A stretch of DNA of 64,000 bases from Capitella teleta (Eukaryota > Annelida > Polychaeta > Capitellidae): positions 243,350 to 307,349 of the forward strand of contig KB296812.1 of NCBI GenBank assembly GCA_000328365.1. The letters are read 5' to 3'. This document shows positions 50,601 to 62,778 of the stretch, piece by piece. Every line of letters begins with the position of its first letter. Position 1 is the first letter of the stretch. The notes under the pieces are model-generated. The model was not told the origin of the DNA, searched no databases, and worked only from the letters and a program-made list of their open reading frames with translations. The position numbers and the translations under genes were made by a program.

Positions 50601-53600
50601 ACACCTCAGCCTCTGGCTGCACCCTGACCACGTGGATCTCCTCCCTCTCCGCCTCCTCCTCCTCCTCATCTACCTCCCTCTGCAGTTGCCCCATTAGCTT
50701 CTCCTCATCTATGTGCAGCTCATCGTCCAGTTCATCAGTGGAGTCGAGGCCGCCGTCTAAGGAACCCCTGCTCTCCGTCAGCAAGTAGGAATCATGCGAG
50801 ATGTCGTCATTGTCATTTGCATTTTGATCAAGGTGTTCATGCACAGAGTGTGCTTTGCTTGAGGTGCAACTAACAACAACAGGAGAGGAAGCAGATGAGG
50901 CAGCGGCAGTGAGAAGGTGACCGGTTGAGCCGGAGTTCCTCATCACTGCTGCTGCCTCCGCCGCCTGAACACCAGAAGACGACGGCTCATAGCTTAATTG
51001 ATAGTAATGGTGATTAAAAGGGGCACCTGGTGGCGCAGCTGCTGTCGCTCCAGCAGCTGGACTCTCAGCTGCCAGCTGCTGATGATGCTGTTCTAGGTCT
51101 GCGTAACTGGGTGGCGGCTGGTGCCTGGGATCTGAGCGGGGGCTTCCCAGGGAGCGGCTGCACGGAGAAGTGTCATCGTGCACCTGCGCTCGCTCGTAGT
51201 GCTGCGCGTCGTGCAACATGTTCTCCTTGGAATGGCCGAGCGACCGCGATCCACTTGAGGCACTGGCGTTGTGAAGGTCGTGGGAGTTGAGCGTGCCTGA
51301 CTTGGGGGTGGCTCCTGCGCTACGGGGACTGGTGGAGACAGTGCGCATGCTGGTCGACCTGGGAAATGGAACACATGATCAGACGACTTTGAGAGACTGT
51401 GAATGTCAGAGATAGCGGAATTAACGAGTTGTAATAACACAGCAAGTGATGAAAGAGGAGAGTAATTGAAGTATTTTAGCACAATGAGAGGCAAAAATAA
51501 AGAGTACAGTGACTTGCTTTCGCTTCATAACACAAAGATGCTTACTTTGGCTGTGTGAGTCTAGAGAAACGAAAAAAATATGAGAAAGTAACAAACTTTA
51601 AAAGTAAGGGATCCAAAATAACATTCAAATAAAATACCTTCGCAGTCACCCAAGAAATATATACATGATCATGTATATATATATACAGGGAATACTGCAC
51701 AACACTATATTTTCACGGAAAAATGTAACTTTTTTTAGGCGTAAATTGGAGTCATTTCGTGGAATAAAATATTTCTCCAATCAATTGCTGTCTGCATGGA
51801 ATTATGGCATAAACATTTCTAAAATTGGTCAATGATATATTGATATGGAGGCACTTTAGAGTCTCAAATTCCAAAAGCGACAACAGCCAATACATCCCAG
51901 CAGATTAATCCACATAAATGCTGGTGGATATATTGATTTATCTCTTGGTGGTTTGAGCACCAAATCGAAAATAAATTTAAATCATGATCCATCCGCGAAA
52001 ATATAGAGTTCAACAGTAACGAAAAACCGCGATTACCGTTTCTCAGGTTCAGGTGAGGAAGGCCTAGAAGGATTCAACAATTCCAATTGTACTCAACAGA
52101 AGATCAAAAGATTACAAACCTTTCAAAGTGAGGTCGCTTCACAAAGTTTTCCCTCACGTACTCCACTAACTGTTTCTGCGTACGTCCACTGTACCTAATA
52201 GAGATAAAATTAAACATTAAAACGGAGCTTAAAACGAGTACTCATCCAGTACCTGAACGAGGAACCGCGACTGACTACCCGCGTTTTATTTCGCGGGAGT
52301 TTTTTCACGGAATGGCAACGGAAGAAGGCGTGATGCTCAATGCATTTCTTCCAGAAGTTTTTGCTCTCGTTTCGAGAGTCAAAATAGAATTCAACGGTGT
52401 CCTTATAATAACCCTGCAAAATGAGGGAATTAATAAATTTATGAAAAACAAAAAAATGAGAAGAATAAAATACAGGAGTATTTTTATGATAATGCATATT
52501 TATTAATAAGAGGAGAAAATGCACATGCATAACATCATTTACATCATGCAGATTATTTTGCCGAGGGTTCTTCAAACACCGCATTCAAAGAAGGAGGCAC
52601 ACGGAAGATATAGAGGTGCACACACAAACACACCCACGCGCAACACGTGAAATGAGCAGACTTAAAAAATTGTTTAGTGGCGGGTAGCGCTTAGGGAAGG
52701 AATTTTCCAAACGGGGAGGCAGGGCCCGAATAAGCACTAAGATATTCAAACTCTGAGATTAATTCTGGTCCAAACTCCAAAGACAACACAGATGAGGGAG
52801 GTATGTTGTACTATACAGATAAATTCATTTTACCTCAACCTGAAGATTGGCCAATAAAAGACAAATACAAAGTTCAAAATATAGCTGTTCAAAAATATGT
52901 ACAAAAAAAAGCTTATCCATTTTTTCTCTTCACAAAAGGGACCAGGAAAGTGACGAGGTTAAAAAAGAGATTTGATAAAATCAAATTTCTAAATAAAAAT
53001 TTAAAATAACAAACACAGAATCTGATCCTCAACGAATCCACTCTCTTGGCGGGGTTCTTCGCTAATTACAAACTAATTAAGAAATAATTATGTGGAAATG
53101 AGCATTATGCTATGAAGAACGAGGAGCGAGAGAGAGAAAGAAAGACAAATGCTACTACGGCAGTGCTCTTGAATAAGCTAAGAGGACAATCTGCATGACT
53201 GACTGGAGACAGCAGCCGCGAGCGTCAGATACTCACATATCCTTCGGGGTGCAGCTTGATGAGGAATTTCTTCCGCTTGAAACTCAGTTTGCGGACTTTT
53301 GCCCAGGAGAAAGTGTTGATCTTGGTGTAGCTCTGGAAAACTAGGACGCCCATGTGCGCCACTGCCAGGTGCAGAGCGACGCCTTCGTGGTCCTGCAAAG
53401 ATTGGCACAACTGCTTAAACAACGGGATAGATTAAGATCCCGTAAGGTGTACTGTGTGAAGAAGCATGCTTTGGTTTTAGTTCACAAGACACCATTAATG
53501 AGGGGGGGGGGGATGGGGAATGTATAAAGGAGAACCAAAGGGGGATTATATTCATGTTATGGGATGAAATTTCAAAAGAGAAAAACCTAGCAATATCTAT

Positions 53601-56600
53601 GCTACCAATTTTATTTCCAATACTCGACATCTTCTGAGACTGCTCATAGTTGCCATATTGATGAATTGATCGCATGAATGTGAGCTGCTTGTGACAATGA
53701 AGCGGACTAATGCATCCCTTTTAGCGCTCAAAACACTCAAACCCAATACCATTCCCACAGAGACAGACGCAAACAGGCTTCGTCAAAATCGTCAATTATA
53801 CTGCCGCGACAAAGAGTTCCTTCACAATTGCTGCAAACCTAGAGGGACGATGCTCTGAATAGCGGAAAAATCACCCATCTCAATATTGGTTCATTATAGA
53901 TTTCACTCATTTCAGATGAATAGCCTCCTGATTCAACATTCCAAGTACAATAAGTCATTATATACTCATTAACATCATACCAAGCTGACTTAATTTTCAC
54001 TCAAGAGTCAGGCCNCTGGTATGTTCAAATCGATAATTTCATTTCAGTCTCCATGACAACACAAGGATAAAATCTAGACTGTCAGAGAAGGTGACCATTG
54101 ATACAGTCACCTATTTGGCTCAACCCTTGCACAGAGTTACGAGTCACAAGACAACAATTGAGGTTTCAATTCCTTTGCTGACCAAAGTAATTTCCACTGT
54201 CGAGAATTGGGATATCAAACACTAAATACCCCGTATTTGATCTTTGGTCAAGTTTGGCCGAGAGTTGAGAATAGAACTGCCTAGGCAGTTCAAATAAATT
54301 TCCATCTAAGGGGGTTGGTTGGCAAAAGTGATTAAAATATGGATATAAAATTTCAAAAACGCAAAGGGTGGGGGGGGGGGGGGAATTATGTATTAAAAAC
54401 TAAAAAAAAAGATTTGCAAGTGCCGCAAATAGAACCTGAACCCACTCCCCACCAACAATGTAATAATTAAAGAGATCATTACCTATAAATTGGCAATGGG
54501 TAACAAAGTGATACATATTCTGCCTCTTTTAACAAGCACTGCTTCATAATTCATCATCGCTTGTTAGCTGCCAATTCTGCTAATTAGCAGGTTCAAACAG
54601 CCAGTGACAAAGAACAACAATTCGCAAATGTATCAAATTAGCCACCAAAGCTGAATCCTTCAGCCTCATCAGCTGTTTATCAACATGCGATCGATTCTAA
54701 TGGGCCTAATAAGGTCAACAGCCAACTAACTATATATCTTCGGCATGTTTTCCTTTTATGGAAGATTGCTTTTACAAAATTAATTATTACGGATAATTAA
54801 TGGGGTTTTACGGTTCCACCCAAACCAATCGGATGATACGGGCGCCAGAACAGAAGGCCTGGACCGGGGTTTCCTCCTACTCTTATCAATAAATCCCAAG
54901 GGTTTTTTATCCTGCATACCACCATAGACAGTAGTACACAGCGCCCGGCCTTTGTTACGCAGTTGGGCAGCACTGCAGAGTCACCAAAGAATTACAATTA
55001 TAACCAATTACAATTATAATTCACAATCATAACGCCCGTGGTCTGATCGGGTCTCGAACTCGGGACCTCGACCCTCACGATCGGCATAGGATTGCAGTCA
55101 GCCGGTTTAACGCACTGAGCTATTTTTTAATTATTGCGGAGGTTGATCAAACCGGAGTATGATCAAGACTAACATGGTTCACGCACCTTGGCAGGATGTA
55201 AGCGTATACCATAGAGCTCAACTTTACGAGCAGTGTCGAGGAGGTTGAAGTCAGCCTCGGCTGGCGTCTGGCCGATGTGCTCTCGGTGGTGTTCCCGGAT
55301 CTTGATGTCTAAATCCTCCGTCTGATTTGGCAACAAACGCAATTGTGAGAGATACGCGTGGTCGATGTACTCATCCTCAAGGAAGTCACCAATCTCCGCT
55401 GCAATCAAAGGTTGTTCGGGACGTATAAGACAGTGACCGTGCTCACCTTGCGCAATATAGGATGCAAGCAGAACAGCAGTGTGCTCCTGGCAAGGCATGG
55501 CCCCAGTGGCGAGATCCCGCTTCACTTGCAAGGCAAACAGATATCTGGAGTTAGAAGCAAAACAATTAAAAGTTTTGCATGAAAGGCGAGAGGGAGCATA
55601 CCGAGTGTACTCCTCCTCCAGTAAACCAGGGTCTGGAGTGTAGAACTTGACAAGGAAAAGAAAGTGCAGATCATGAACGGACATCTGCTTGAGGATGGCC
55701 TTTTCCTGGTCCAACCAGTACTGCAAGACCAGCGTGAATGCAAGCAGAAAGAAGCCAGAACATTGATTACTCACGCAACTGCCGTTGGCATCGCGGTACT
55801 CGAGGTCAAAGTAGTCTGCCTCGAGAAGCTGCAACTTGCGGACGACCTCTTCATAGAGTAAGCGACCAGTGCTACGATGCTGAAAACACCAAACATGAGC
55901 AAGGACTCAGTGGAATCAAGGAGCATTCAGTGCAAGACTTAACGCCAGTTTTATAATTGCCTAATGTCACGTTATTATACATTATTCAACATGCGTGGGA
56001 GAAATTCAATAAGGAAGAGCACCAATTGCAGACACTCAGCATTGATGATGATGAGGAGGTTGCCTTAGTACAGCTTAATTGCTTCATCTCATGAGGGATT
56101 ACTCAGTCATGCAGACACGATAGCCCCAACATGCATAATGCACGGCATGAAAAAGTGCAAAATCGCAAATATTGGACTCGGACTGAGCGCCGTGCTTAGC
56201 GGCGCACAGATCGCGTGGCAAGGAGAGCAAGAAGCAGCAAACGGGCCGTGAACAGGCGGCCAAATGGAGCCGTAATCCAATATTAGCCCACGAGGGAAAA
56301 AAAACAACATGGCATTGATCTCTGTCCGAGGCAGTCGCTCCCTCGCAAACCAATCAATGCTCCCTCTGTGATCCCAGGATGCGGTACAGGCTGAACACCC
56401 TGCTCTGTCTGGCCGCTGCTTCCTCCGCCCTCCTCCTCATCCGATGGAGGCTGCGTCTCCAGCTTCCTCATTCAACGACCCAAGCGCAGCGTGCTACAGC
56501 AGAGGAGGAGGAGGAGGCACCCTGCGACTCAGCCGGAATTAAGAGCGGGATCCCTCCGTACAGGATATATGTGTATGAACTGCCAGGCGAGTACAACAGG

Positions 56601-59600
56601 GACATAGCACAGTGCTTCGAGGGCAACGAGTGTGAGAAGTTGGGTTCGTGCGGGTATGGACCGCTGATAGCACAGCACGGCAACCTGCAAGTGAGGAATA
56701 CCTGGCAGTTTGCCCTGGAGGTCATAGTTCACCACCGCATGCTGGCATCCCCCTACCGGACGCTGGACATCAATGAGGCGAACGCCTTCTATTTGCCATA
56801 TTACTCCGGCCTCGATTGCTTATGTACACGCGGGTGCAGCACACACAGCGTGGACGGTGTGCTGCAATGGCTGAAGGTAGGTTGGCTTCTCTCGACTGGA
56901 AGAATAATTTGATTGATGCTTGCGGCTCACCGCGCCAGCAAATAGAGCAGCGCAGTCTTGCTTCTTCCGCATTTGGTGACTTTGGCGTGAAATGCTGTTT
57001 CATTCACAGCAGCAGCAGCCCTTCCAAGAACGTCGCCAGCATCTGATGGCGCTCAGCAAGATCGAACGCGAGCACTTTTCCCGCCGATGCCCCCTCCTCG
57101 CCCGATCGGAGATCAGAGATTTCCTCCTGATCGGCATTGAGCAGGAGAGCAACGAGGTGTACCGGAGGCGGCGTCGGGGCGACGTGCGGCCGCTGGTCGT
57201 GGCTCCGTACCCGTCGTACGGCCACTTCAGCGACAAGCGACATCCCCATACGCTGAGCCAATCCAGGGACGTATTTCTACTGCTGGCTGCAGGCACGAGG
57301 CGCTCCAACCCGTTCAGAGCGCACATCTTGCAGCAGTTCCCCGAGAGCACAACGCTCAGCCCTGATGCCTTCCTCCACGGAGGGCGTACCCCCCCGGGTG
57401 TGCTGTGGTACCAGACCCCAGAGTGCAGAGGCCAGCACCACAAGTACACATTGGCCTGGATGCAGCGCGCGCTGTTCTGCCTACAACCCCCCGGGGATTC
57501 CCCGACGCGCAAGTCCTTCTACGACGCCGTGATCAGCGGCTGCATCCCCGTCATCTTCAAGGACGCTGACGTCACGGTGCGCTACCCATTCGATTCGCAT
57601 CTCAATTATAGCGCGTTCTGCGTGGAGATCGACGCCAGCGCCGTGCGGCGAGATCGAACGGCGCTGGATGCGCTGAGGGAGCTGGTTTCGCAGAGGAATA
57701 TACAACACATGCAACGAGATCTACAGACGGCGGCTGCGTGCTTGCAATACTCGTTCCCTTTCCATCACTCGCCAAACGACGCCTTCGCAATGATCCTCAA
57801 TCAGATAGAAGTGCGGCTGCAGAACAACGGCTCAGTGGATGTGCAGCCGCTGGGCAGCTGAAATTGCAGCTGCAGCTGCATCCACAGCCAACAGGTGTCT
57901 CTGACTGGCGCACTATCACTGCATATCAGCATACATCATTTCTGCTCAATCAAGCATGACGCTCGACCGCCCATGACACCGCCAATGCGGGTGCATGCGC
58001 ACTGAAGACAAGCAGACCGGTTGAAGGTTGTTCTTGTGAAGAACGGAAGAACGGTCTTCTTCTGCTAATTCCTCTGCATTCCACTCGCAGATAACGAAGC
58101 CGCTTCTTCTCCTGCCAGACGGTCAATAAACGTTCGCAGCCCAAACACATTGTTGCTGCACCATGCGTTTGATTCTTAACTTGAGAAAGCGAACTTGATG
58201 AGTATGACGTAACGAAACCTCCCCAGCACATTCTCAGATTACTCCCCTCTCCCATAACATCCCCCTCCCCTCCCACTGAACGCGTGTGCGAAACGAGAGC
58301 TAGGTCTCTTCAACCATTTAGTAGACAAAGTCTGATAACAGGGCAGATTAACACCTAACGACACAGATCTCTGCACTGGCTGAAGCAACAGCCTGTACAT
58401 AACATAAGAGGACCGCGCAGTGCTAACGGTGAACATAAACATAACCAGGCCTCGGTTGTTATGACTTGTATACGAGTTATGAGCGGAGCATAATCGCTAG
58501 CAGAATAACGCCAATTTGGGGCTCATTTAAATTTGAAACTCTAGTTGCCATGGTGACGGACTGTAGACCCAGTTAAATCGATGAAGATTATACAGTGAGG
58601 CTATTTTTCCCCTCGACACGGAAGGACATCGAAGAATGATATATATACATATATATATTTTTTTTTTTGCGTCGGCAGTCGTATGTTCACAGCTTACATA
58701 TGCATCCCCCCCCCCAAAAAAAAAACAAAAAAACACTCAAGTACGAACACATGCTGGATAAATTCATGTTGAATTGCCAACACTCTCAACGGGAATTTGA
58801 GACGCAGAAATCTCACGAACTCTGTGGTCTGTGAAGCGTACAAGTTGAACCCAAAAATAGAAAATTGGACAAATTTAAAAAATAAAAAAAAATAAAAACA
58901 AGAATCAATCAGAGATGTGACCAAGGAAAATTTTTAATTAAGCAATTGATTAACCATGATAAAAAAACATGAACGTAATCGCAGCTATATTAGTTCATGG
59001 TGCTAATCTATAGCATATGCTTCAATTTATGATTTATAGCAGAATTGCGCAACCAATGAACTAAATATGCATTTCCACTTGTCATGACTTTACATTATCA
59101 TTTAATATATTATATCATTTAATGTATGATGAAAACTAATGCAATCCAACAATTATATGGATTTTTAATACTATAGCATATAGGCTGTGCAGAAGCATCG
59201 AATGTGCCAGCCAGATGGTCTGACTCAATCTTCATGTTGACAGAAGTTGACATATTTATGGCTTTATCAGGGTCAGCTGGGCTCAGCTCAGTAGACTTGC
59301 TATGTGCCATGAAATTATATTGAAATAAGCTAAGCCAATTATCATTACAGTATACCACCAGACAGTCAATTAAAGAATGTCATAATTGGCCAAATTTGAT
59401 GGCAATAAAAGTTTAATGATCAAACAAATTCAAAATAATAATCAATTTTGCAATTAAATGCTTTTTTGACCATAATGATCTTGAACTTCAAGGAACTTCA
59501 TTTAAAATCAGGATTTCGTAAGAGGTGTATGCGTGGCATATACCCTGCGAATTTCAAGTCCACAATTTACATAACCATAGAGATATCGGCATTTGAAAAA

Positions 59601-62600
59601 GTCAAAATTGCTATTATGCAAGATTAAGCAAGAACGGTGCATCTAGGAGCAGAAATACTTCCGAGATTTACTTCACATAGTGATGCACTGAATCATTTGA
59701 TGCCAATTAAAAGTCGTTAGCATTACTAGTCAATGAGTTATTGGCGATCGACTTTTCAACTTTGAAAAATCACTGCGACCTTGACCTTTAACCTTTGACA
59801 TTCAAACTTTTAGTGTTAATCCGAAATAACTTGCTTCAATATTAAGTGCAACTTACTAATTGACAGACATGAGCAAATTCAAAATATTTAGTACCAAACT
59901 TTGTTCAACGGAACACCGAAGCAATGAAATTAGCGACTGAGTGTTGCCTAATATGTGTTCCGACCGTAAACACACAAATATTCTGAATTATCACATTTTC
60001 TTCCAAAACTCGACAACACACGTTGTATGCAACTCAGAAAAGTTATAAAATTAACAAAATTCGAAATAATAATCAATTTGTGCAAATAAATGCTTTAATT
60101 ACCACAATGACCTTGACCTTGGTGTAACCCAATTTAAACTTATAATTTCATAAGATGGCTATACTAGCAATATACTCCGCAAATTTCAATGCCACAACCC
60201 GCTTAACAATCGAGATATTTGCATTTGAAAAAGTCATAATTACTCTTACGCAAGATTACGCAAGAACGGAGCATCAGAGAGCAGTAACAGCAATATGCAT
60301 TGTTATACATATTGATACTCTGAATCATTTGAGGTATGTTGTAAGACGCTAGCTTTATTAAATAATGAGCTGGAAGCAATCCAATTTGAGACTTTGAAAA
60401 ATCACTGCGACCTTGACCTTTAAACTTTGACCTTCAAACTTTCAGTGGTCATCTAAAATAAATTGCCTCATTAATAAGTGTGACTTACTCATTGACAGAC
60501 ATGAGCGAATTTAAAATATTCAGTACCAAACTTTGATCATTGGAATACCAAAGCGACGAAATTGGTTAAGTGTTGCCTGAAATGCATTTTAACAAAAAAC
60601 ATACAAATATTCTGAAAAATCAAATTTCCTTTGAACACTCAATAGCACACGGTTTACACAACTCAAAATTTCAATGTCACAACCTGCTTAAAAACCGAGA
60701 TATTTGCATTTAAAAAAGTCGTAAGTCAGCGAGACATCTGAATGCAAAAAAAATGGATTAAATTGAGCCAATTGCGAAACACAAGGAAAAACACGCGTAT
60801 CTGGGTCACGTTCATATGAATTTAATAAACTTTACTTTGATTCTTGATTGAGATCAATCAGTGTAGCATTGCTACAGCACAAAAACACCATTGACGCCAT
60901 TGAGGACATGCCCTAAACATGTAAATAATAACACGATATATATTTACATACCGGGTATAGATTATAAAGCAGATATATGTTATGAGCATAATACAGGTGT
61001 TATATATGGTTACACTTTCACAATTAGTTCCAAAAACTTTAATCATACGGTGTAGGTGCTCTGAATCACCGTATAACGTCCATACCCAGGAGTGACGGAT
61101 TTTTTCGCGAAGCATTGTGATTTTGCTGGAAGCGTTAGTTGGATGGCAATATGCTTGTGAAGTATGACACGTCTCAGATGAAAGTGGATTGGTGGCATGT
61201 ATCAGGGATTCAGGGGCCATGACAGCGAATTCAGAAATGGGAATTACGCGATGGGCGAACAAAATTACGCCTTCTTCTCTTATTCAAGACGATCGCAGAA
61301 AGATAATAAGATAATATATATATAAGATAAGATATATAAGATATAAGATATATAAACAAATCACGAGAAACAATAATTGTGATCAACAGGGTCTCAGCGG
61401 TCACGGCAAACGAACACAAATCAATGAATACCAATGAAACGATTGATTCCACAAGAGTATATAGAAGACATTAGTCAGATTACAGCCAGCACTGCCAATA
61501 GACCGAGCGGCAGCAATTCGTGAATACATCATGATTATCTATAGATGTGAATAATTCAACAAAAACGCAGCAACCACATGCACAGAACAAGCGACGGAGA
61601 CGAACGACGTCTTTGCTGCGACGACGAAGAGGAAACCATGAATAAGTCAGAAATGCACACAAAGTGGGCAAAATACCCAGAAAGTGATTAGCCCGCGATA
61701 AGTCTATTGGCAGTGCTGATACGGATGCCGCAGCCTCCCCCTCCTCCTCGTCATCAGTCAGTCAGCTTCTCGTATTATAACAGGCAGCGAATGGACCACG
61801 ATGCAGCTGGCTGGCTGTAGGTCGATCAAATGAGAGATGATGTTTGCTGGCTATCAGCAGGAGTAGCCTTTGTGAGTGATCTGACTATCAAAGAATCGAT
61901 AAGGCGCGCCGTTCGGTACAGCCCCAGGAGTAACTTCTTCACCCTCGCACATTAACCCAGAGATACGACGCGCTCTGTTGGCGCAGAAGCAGACGACGTC
62001 GCCACGCAGTTGACGACCGGGTCGACGTCGCTTCGTCCTGTTCATTGCATTAGTTCAGAGGGTTACGACGATGACTGAGATCGATGAATGATCTAGTACA
62101 CAATCAGCACGCCCGCCCTTATCTGCGCAATCTGAGATAGCAGCAGATTTGTATGTTGCTAATATTGACTGTCGTCGGACGAACAAGGTCACTCACGGCA
62201 GGGTGCGTGCGTGCGTGCGTGAATCCCAGTTAGTCAGAGCTAGCAAGACTATTATTAGGTATCAATATTAAAACAACCGCAAAAATGATTCACTCGCATT
62301 TCAGAGAGGCCATTGAGAGCTGTTCCACCACATTAACGATGCGCCAGATGAAGAAGGAGAAGCATTGCATAACCCGGAGTCTCGTAATAGTAACCGCCAT
62401 GCAACAGCAGAACGTGTATCGAAATTGCATGTGGCTGCGTGTAGCATGAGATTGATTTTCTTGCGGCCGCCAAGTGAGATTATGTAGACCTCAAAGCGAT
62501 CGGACAGAACGCCACTTCATGGGGGCTGGACTGACAGCAGCCTCATCGATTAGCCCGCGCACACGGAGGAGGCGAAGGAGGCACTAGTTGCGCCTTCTGC

Positions 62601-62778
62601 ATGCCTCAAAACAAATCACCGATTGATTCCTGTGCTATGCAAATACCACAAACACAAATGAATACACGGTAGAATAATCCACGGCAATTGTCGCAGAGAA
62701 TCAATATGGAAAACCGCTCACACGAGTGAATAATACAAACGCCTCAACTGTGGGCTGCCCACCCAATACACGAGTCAC
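42016..62778 (-). CDS. FARP1/2: FARP-type Rho-GEF: FERM, DH, PH, PH (about 1007+ aa)
   Basis: FARPs couple membrane receptors to Rho-family GTPases in neurite and synapse growth. FERM exons: 55879-55775, 55720-55602, 55544-55447, 55398-55187, 53392-53237, 52413-52253, 52194-52120, then microexons 52063-52037 and 51561-51547. DH-PH-PH exons: 46480-46434, 46372-46144, 46039-45772, 45726-45634, 45584-45369, 45313-45127, 45071-45021, 44971-44913, 44859-44788, 44736-44668, 44617-44177, 44123-44016, 43962-43811, then 43744-43681 or 42106-42016. Marks: [161 protein letters not shown]. Phases fit (3024 nt). The first FERM exon is only a candidate, 62778-62722 ([19 protein letters not shown]). Confidence 0.94.
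42775..43421 (-). mobile_element. tRNA-derived SINE, interrupted by a ~305-bp insert
   Basis: Read on minus, the head has an A box (TAGCTCAGTCAG) and a B box (GGGTTCGAGAC), then the family body (GTAATTCTTCGGTGACTC, TGCCCAACTGCGTAAC, ACTGTCTATGGTGGT, CTTGGGATTTATCGATAAG) and tail TAAAACCCCATC. Direct repeats AAGAAAGAACAGC (42762) and AAAAAAGAACGGC (43422) are probable target duplications. Compared with the copy at 54.8 kb, the body is split at about 42903-43210 by AT-rich sequence of unknown origin. It lies between the two alternative last exons of FARP. Confidence 0.85.
47161..47187. repeat. (CTG)n/(CAG)n run, about 8 units
   Basis: Short triplet repeat in the FARP intron or giant-exon 3' UTR. 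It reads as poly-Gln on minus in a frame that is otherwise not protein-like. A pure A run lies nearby at 47039-47059. Confidence 0.9.
47629..51358 (-). CDS. FARP1/2: Giant alternative terminal exon of FARP: 1243-residue acidic, Pro-rich repeat tail
   Basis: A 3730-nt exon, entered in phase 2 from microexon 51561-51547 (acceptor atttcccag) and open to a TGA at 47629, gives a FERM protein of about 1565 aa without DH or PH. It begins [15 protein letters not shown], comparable to the FARP linker after the FERM-adjacent region. The tail is rich in Asp/Glu/Ser, with poly-Pro runs ([27 protein letters not shown]), coiled-coil-like acidic Lys/Glu stretches around residues 260-320, four to five tandem 47-48-residue repeats (48.3-49.0 kb) and a basic PxxP end ([16 protein letters not shown]). 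AATAAA on minus at 47321-47316 is the likely poly(A) signal. Skipping this exon joins the microexon in phase to 46480-46434. Length and uninterrupted reading argue for function. Confidence 0.87.
54794..55126 (-). mobile_element. Full-length tRNA-derived SINE, ~333 bp
   Basis: On minus the tRNA-like head (A box TAGCTCAGTGCG, B box GAGTTCGAGACC) leads into the shared body and a tail ending CCGTAAAACCCCATTAA. It is flanked by 14-bp target duplications, TTAATTATTACGGA (54780) and TTAATTATTGCGGA (55127), with one mismatch. It sits in a FARP FERM intron. The intact duplication indicates fairly recent insertion. A 14-base ATAACCAATTACAA-type duplication occurs inside the body. Confidence 0.92.
56379..57861 (+). 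CDS. GT47 exostosin-family glycosyltransferase, 449 aa
   Basis: Exons 56379-56876 and 57010-57861 (1350 nt, phase 0 junction). It is a type II Golgi protein: the short cytosolic MRYRLN is followed by a hydrophobic signal anchor (about residues 7-22), a stem with an acidic stretch, then the GT47 domain. The domain runs from [14 protein letters not shown] through [29 protein letters not shown] and [17 protein letters not shown] to the signature [40 protein letters not shown]. That last block is the nucleotide-sugar binding core of exostosins and plant GT47 enzymes. There is no GT64 domain, so this is not a full heparan-sulfate EXT copolymerase. Donor and acceptor sugars cannot be told. AATAAA at 58125 lies 264 bases past the stop. 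The GC-rich coding sequence contrasts with its flanks. It lies antisense within the proposed first FARP intron. Confidence 0.92.
57862..62721. other. Presumed first intron of FARP; repeats, no further gene supported
   Basis: Contains the 3' UTR of the GT47 gene (to about 58.15 kb), C/A-rich runs near 58705-58735, the ~632-bp tandem repeat (59431-60722), and a CpG-rich block at 61730-62060. In that block a minus frame, 62045-61854, reads [20 protein letters not shown] and ends QITHKGYSC. It follows an acceptor-like aatgaacag and could be an alternative 5' exon, but I cannot link it to anything. A short (TGCG)n run lies near 62202-62221. Confidence 0.45.
59431..60722 (+). repeat. Tandem repeat of ~632 bp, two full units plus a fragment
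   Basis: Unit 1, about 59431-60061, and unit 2, about 60062-60664, align over their length (for example AAAATCACTGCGACCTTGAC at 59766 and 60398, and GACAGACATGAGC in each). A deleted third unit resumes the AAATTTCAATGTCACAACC segment near 60667-60722. Divergence is moderate, so the duplication is old. Each unit carries CGACCTTGACCTTTAA, the complement of an extended nuclear-receptor half-site (TCAAGGTC). Related words occur at 12152 and 37383, so a dispersed family is likely. Confidence 0.85.

Noticed and set aside
54015-54015. Single ambiguous base (N)
   Set aside because: An assembly or sequencing ambiguity inside a FARP intron, with no effect on any exon.
42775-55126. tRNA genes suggested by A and B boxes at 43.4 kb and 55.1 kb
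   Set aside because: The heads do not fold into a full cloverleaf with proper stems and are joined to SINE bodies with target duplications.
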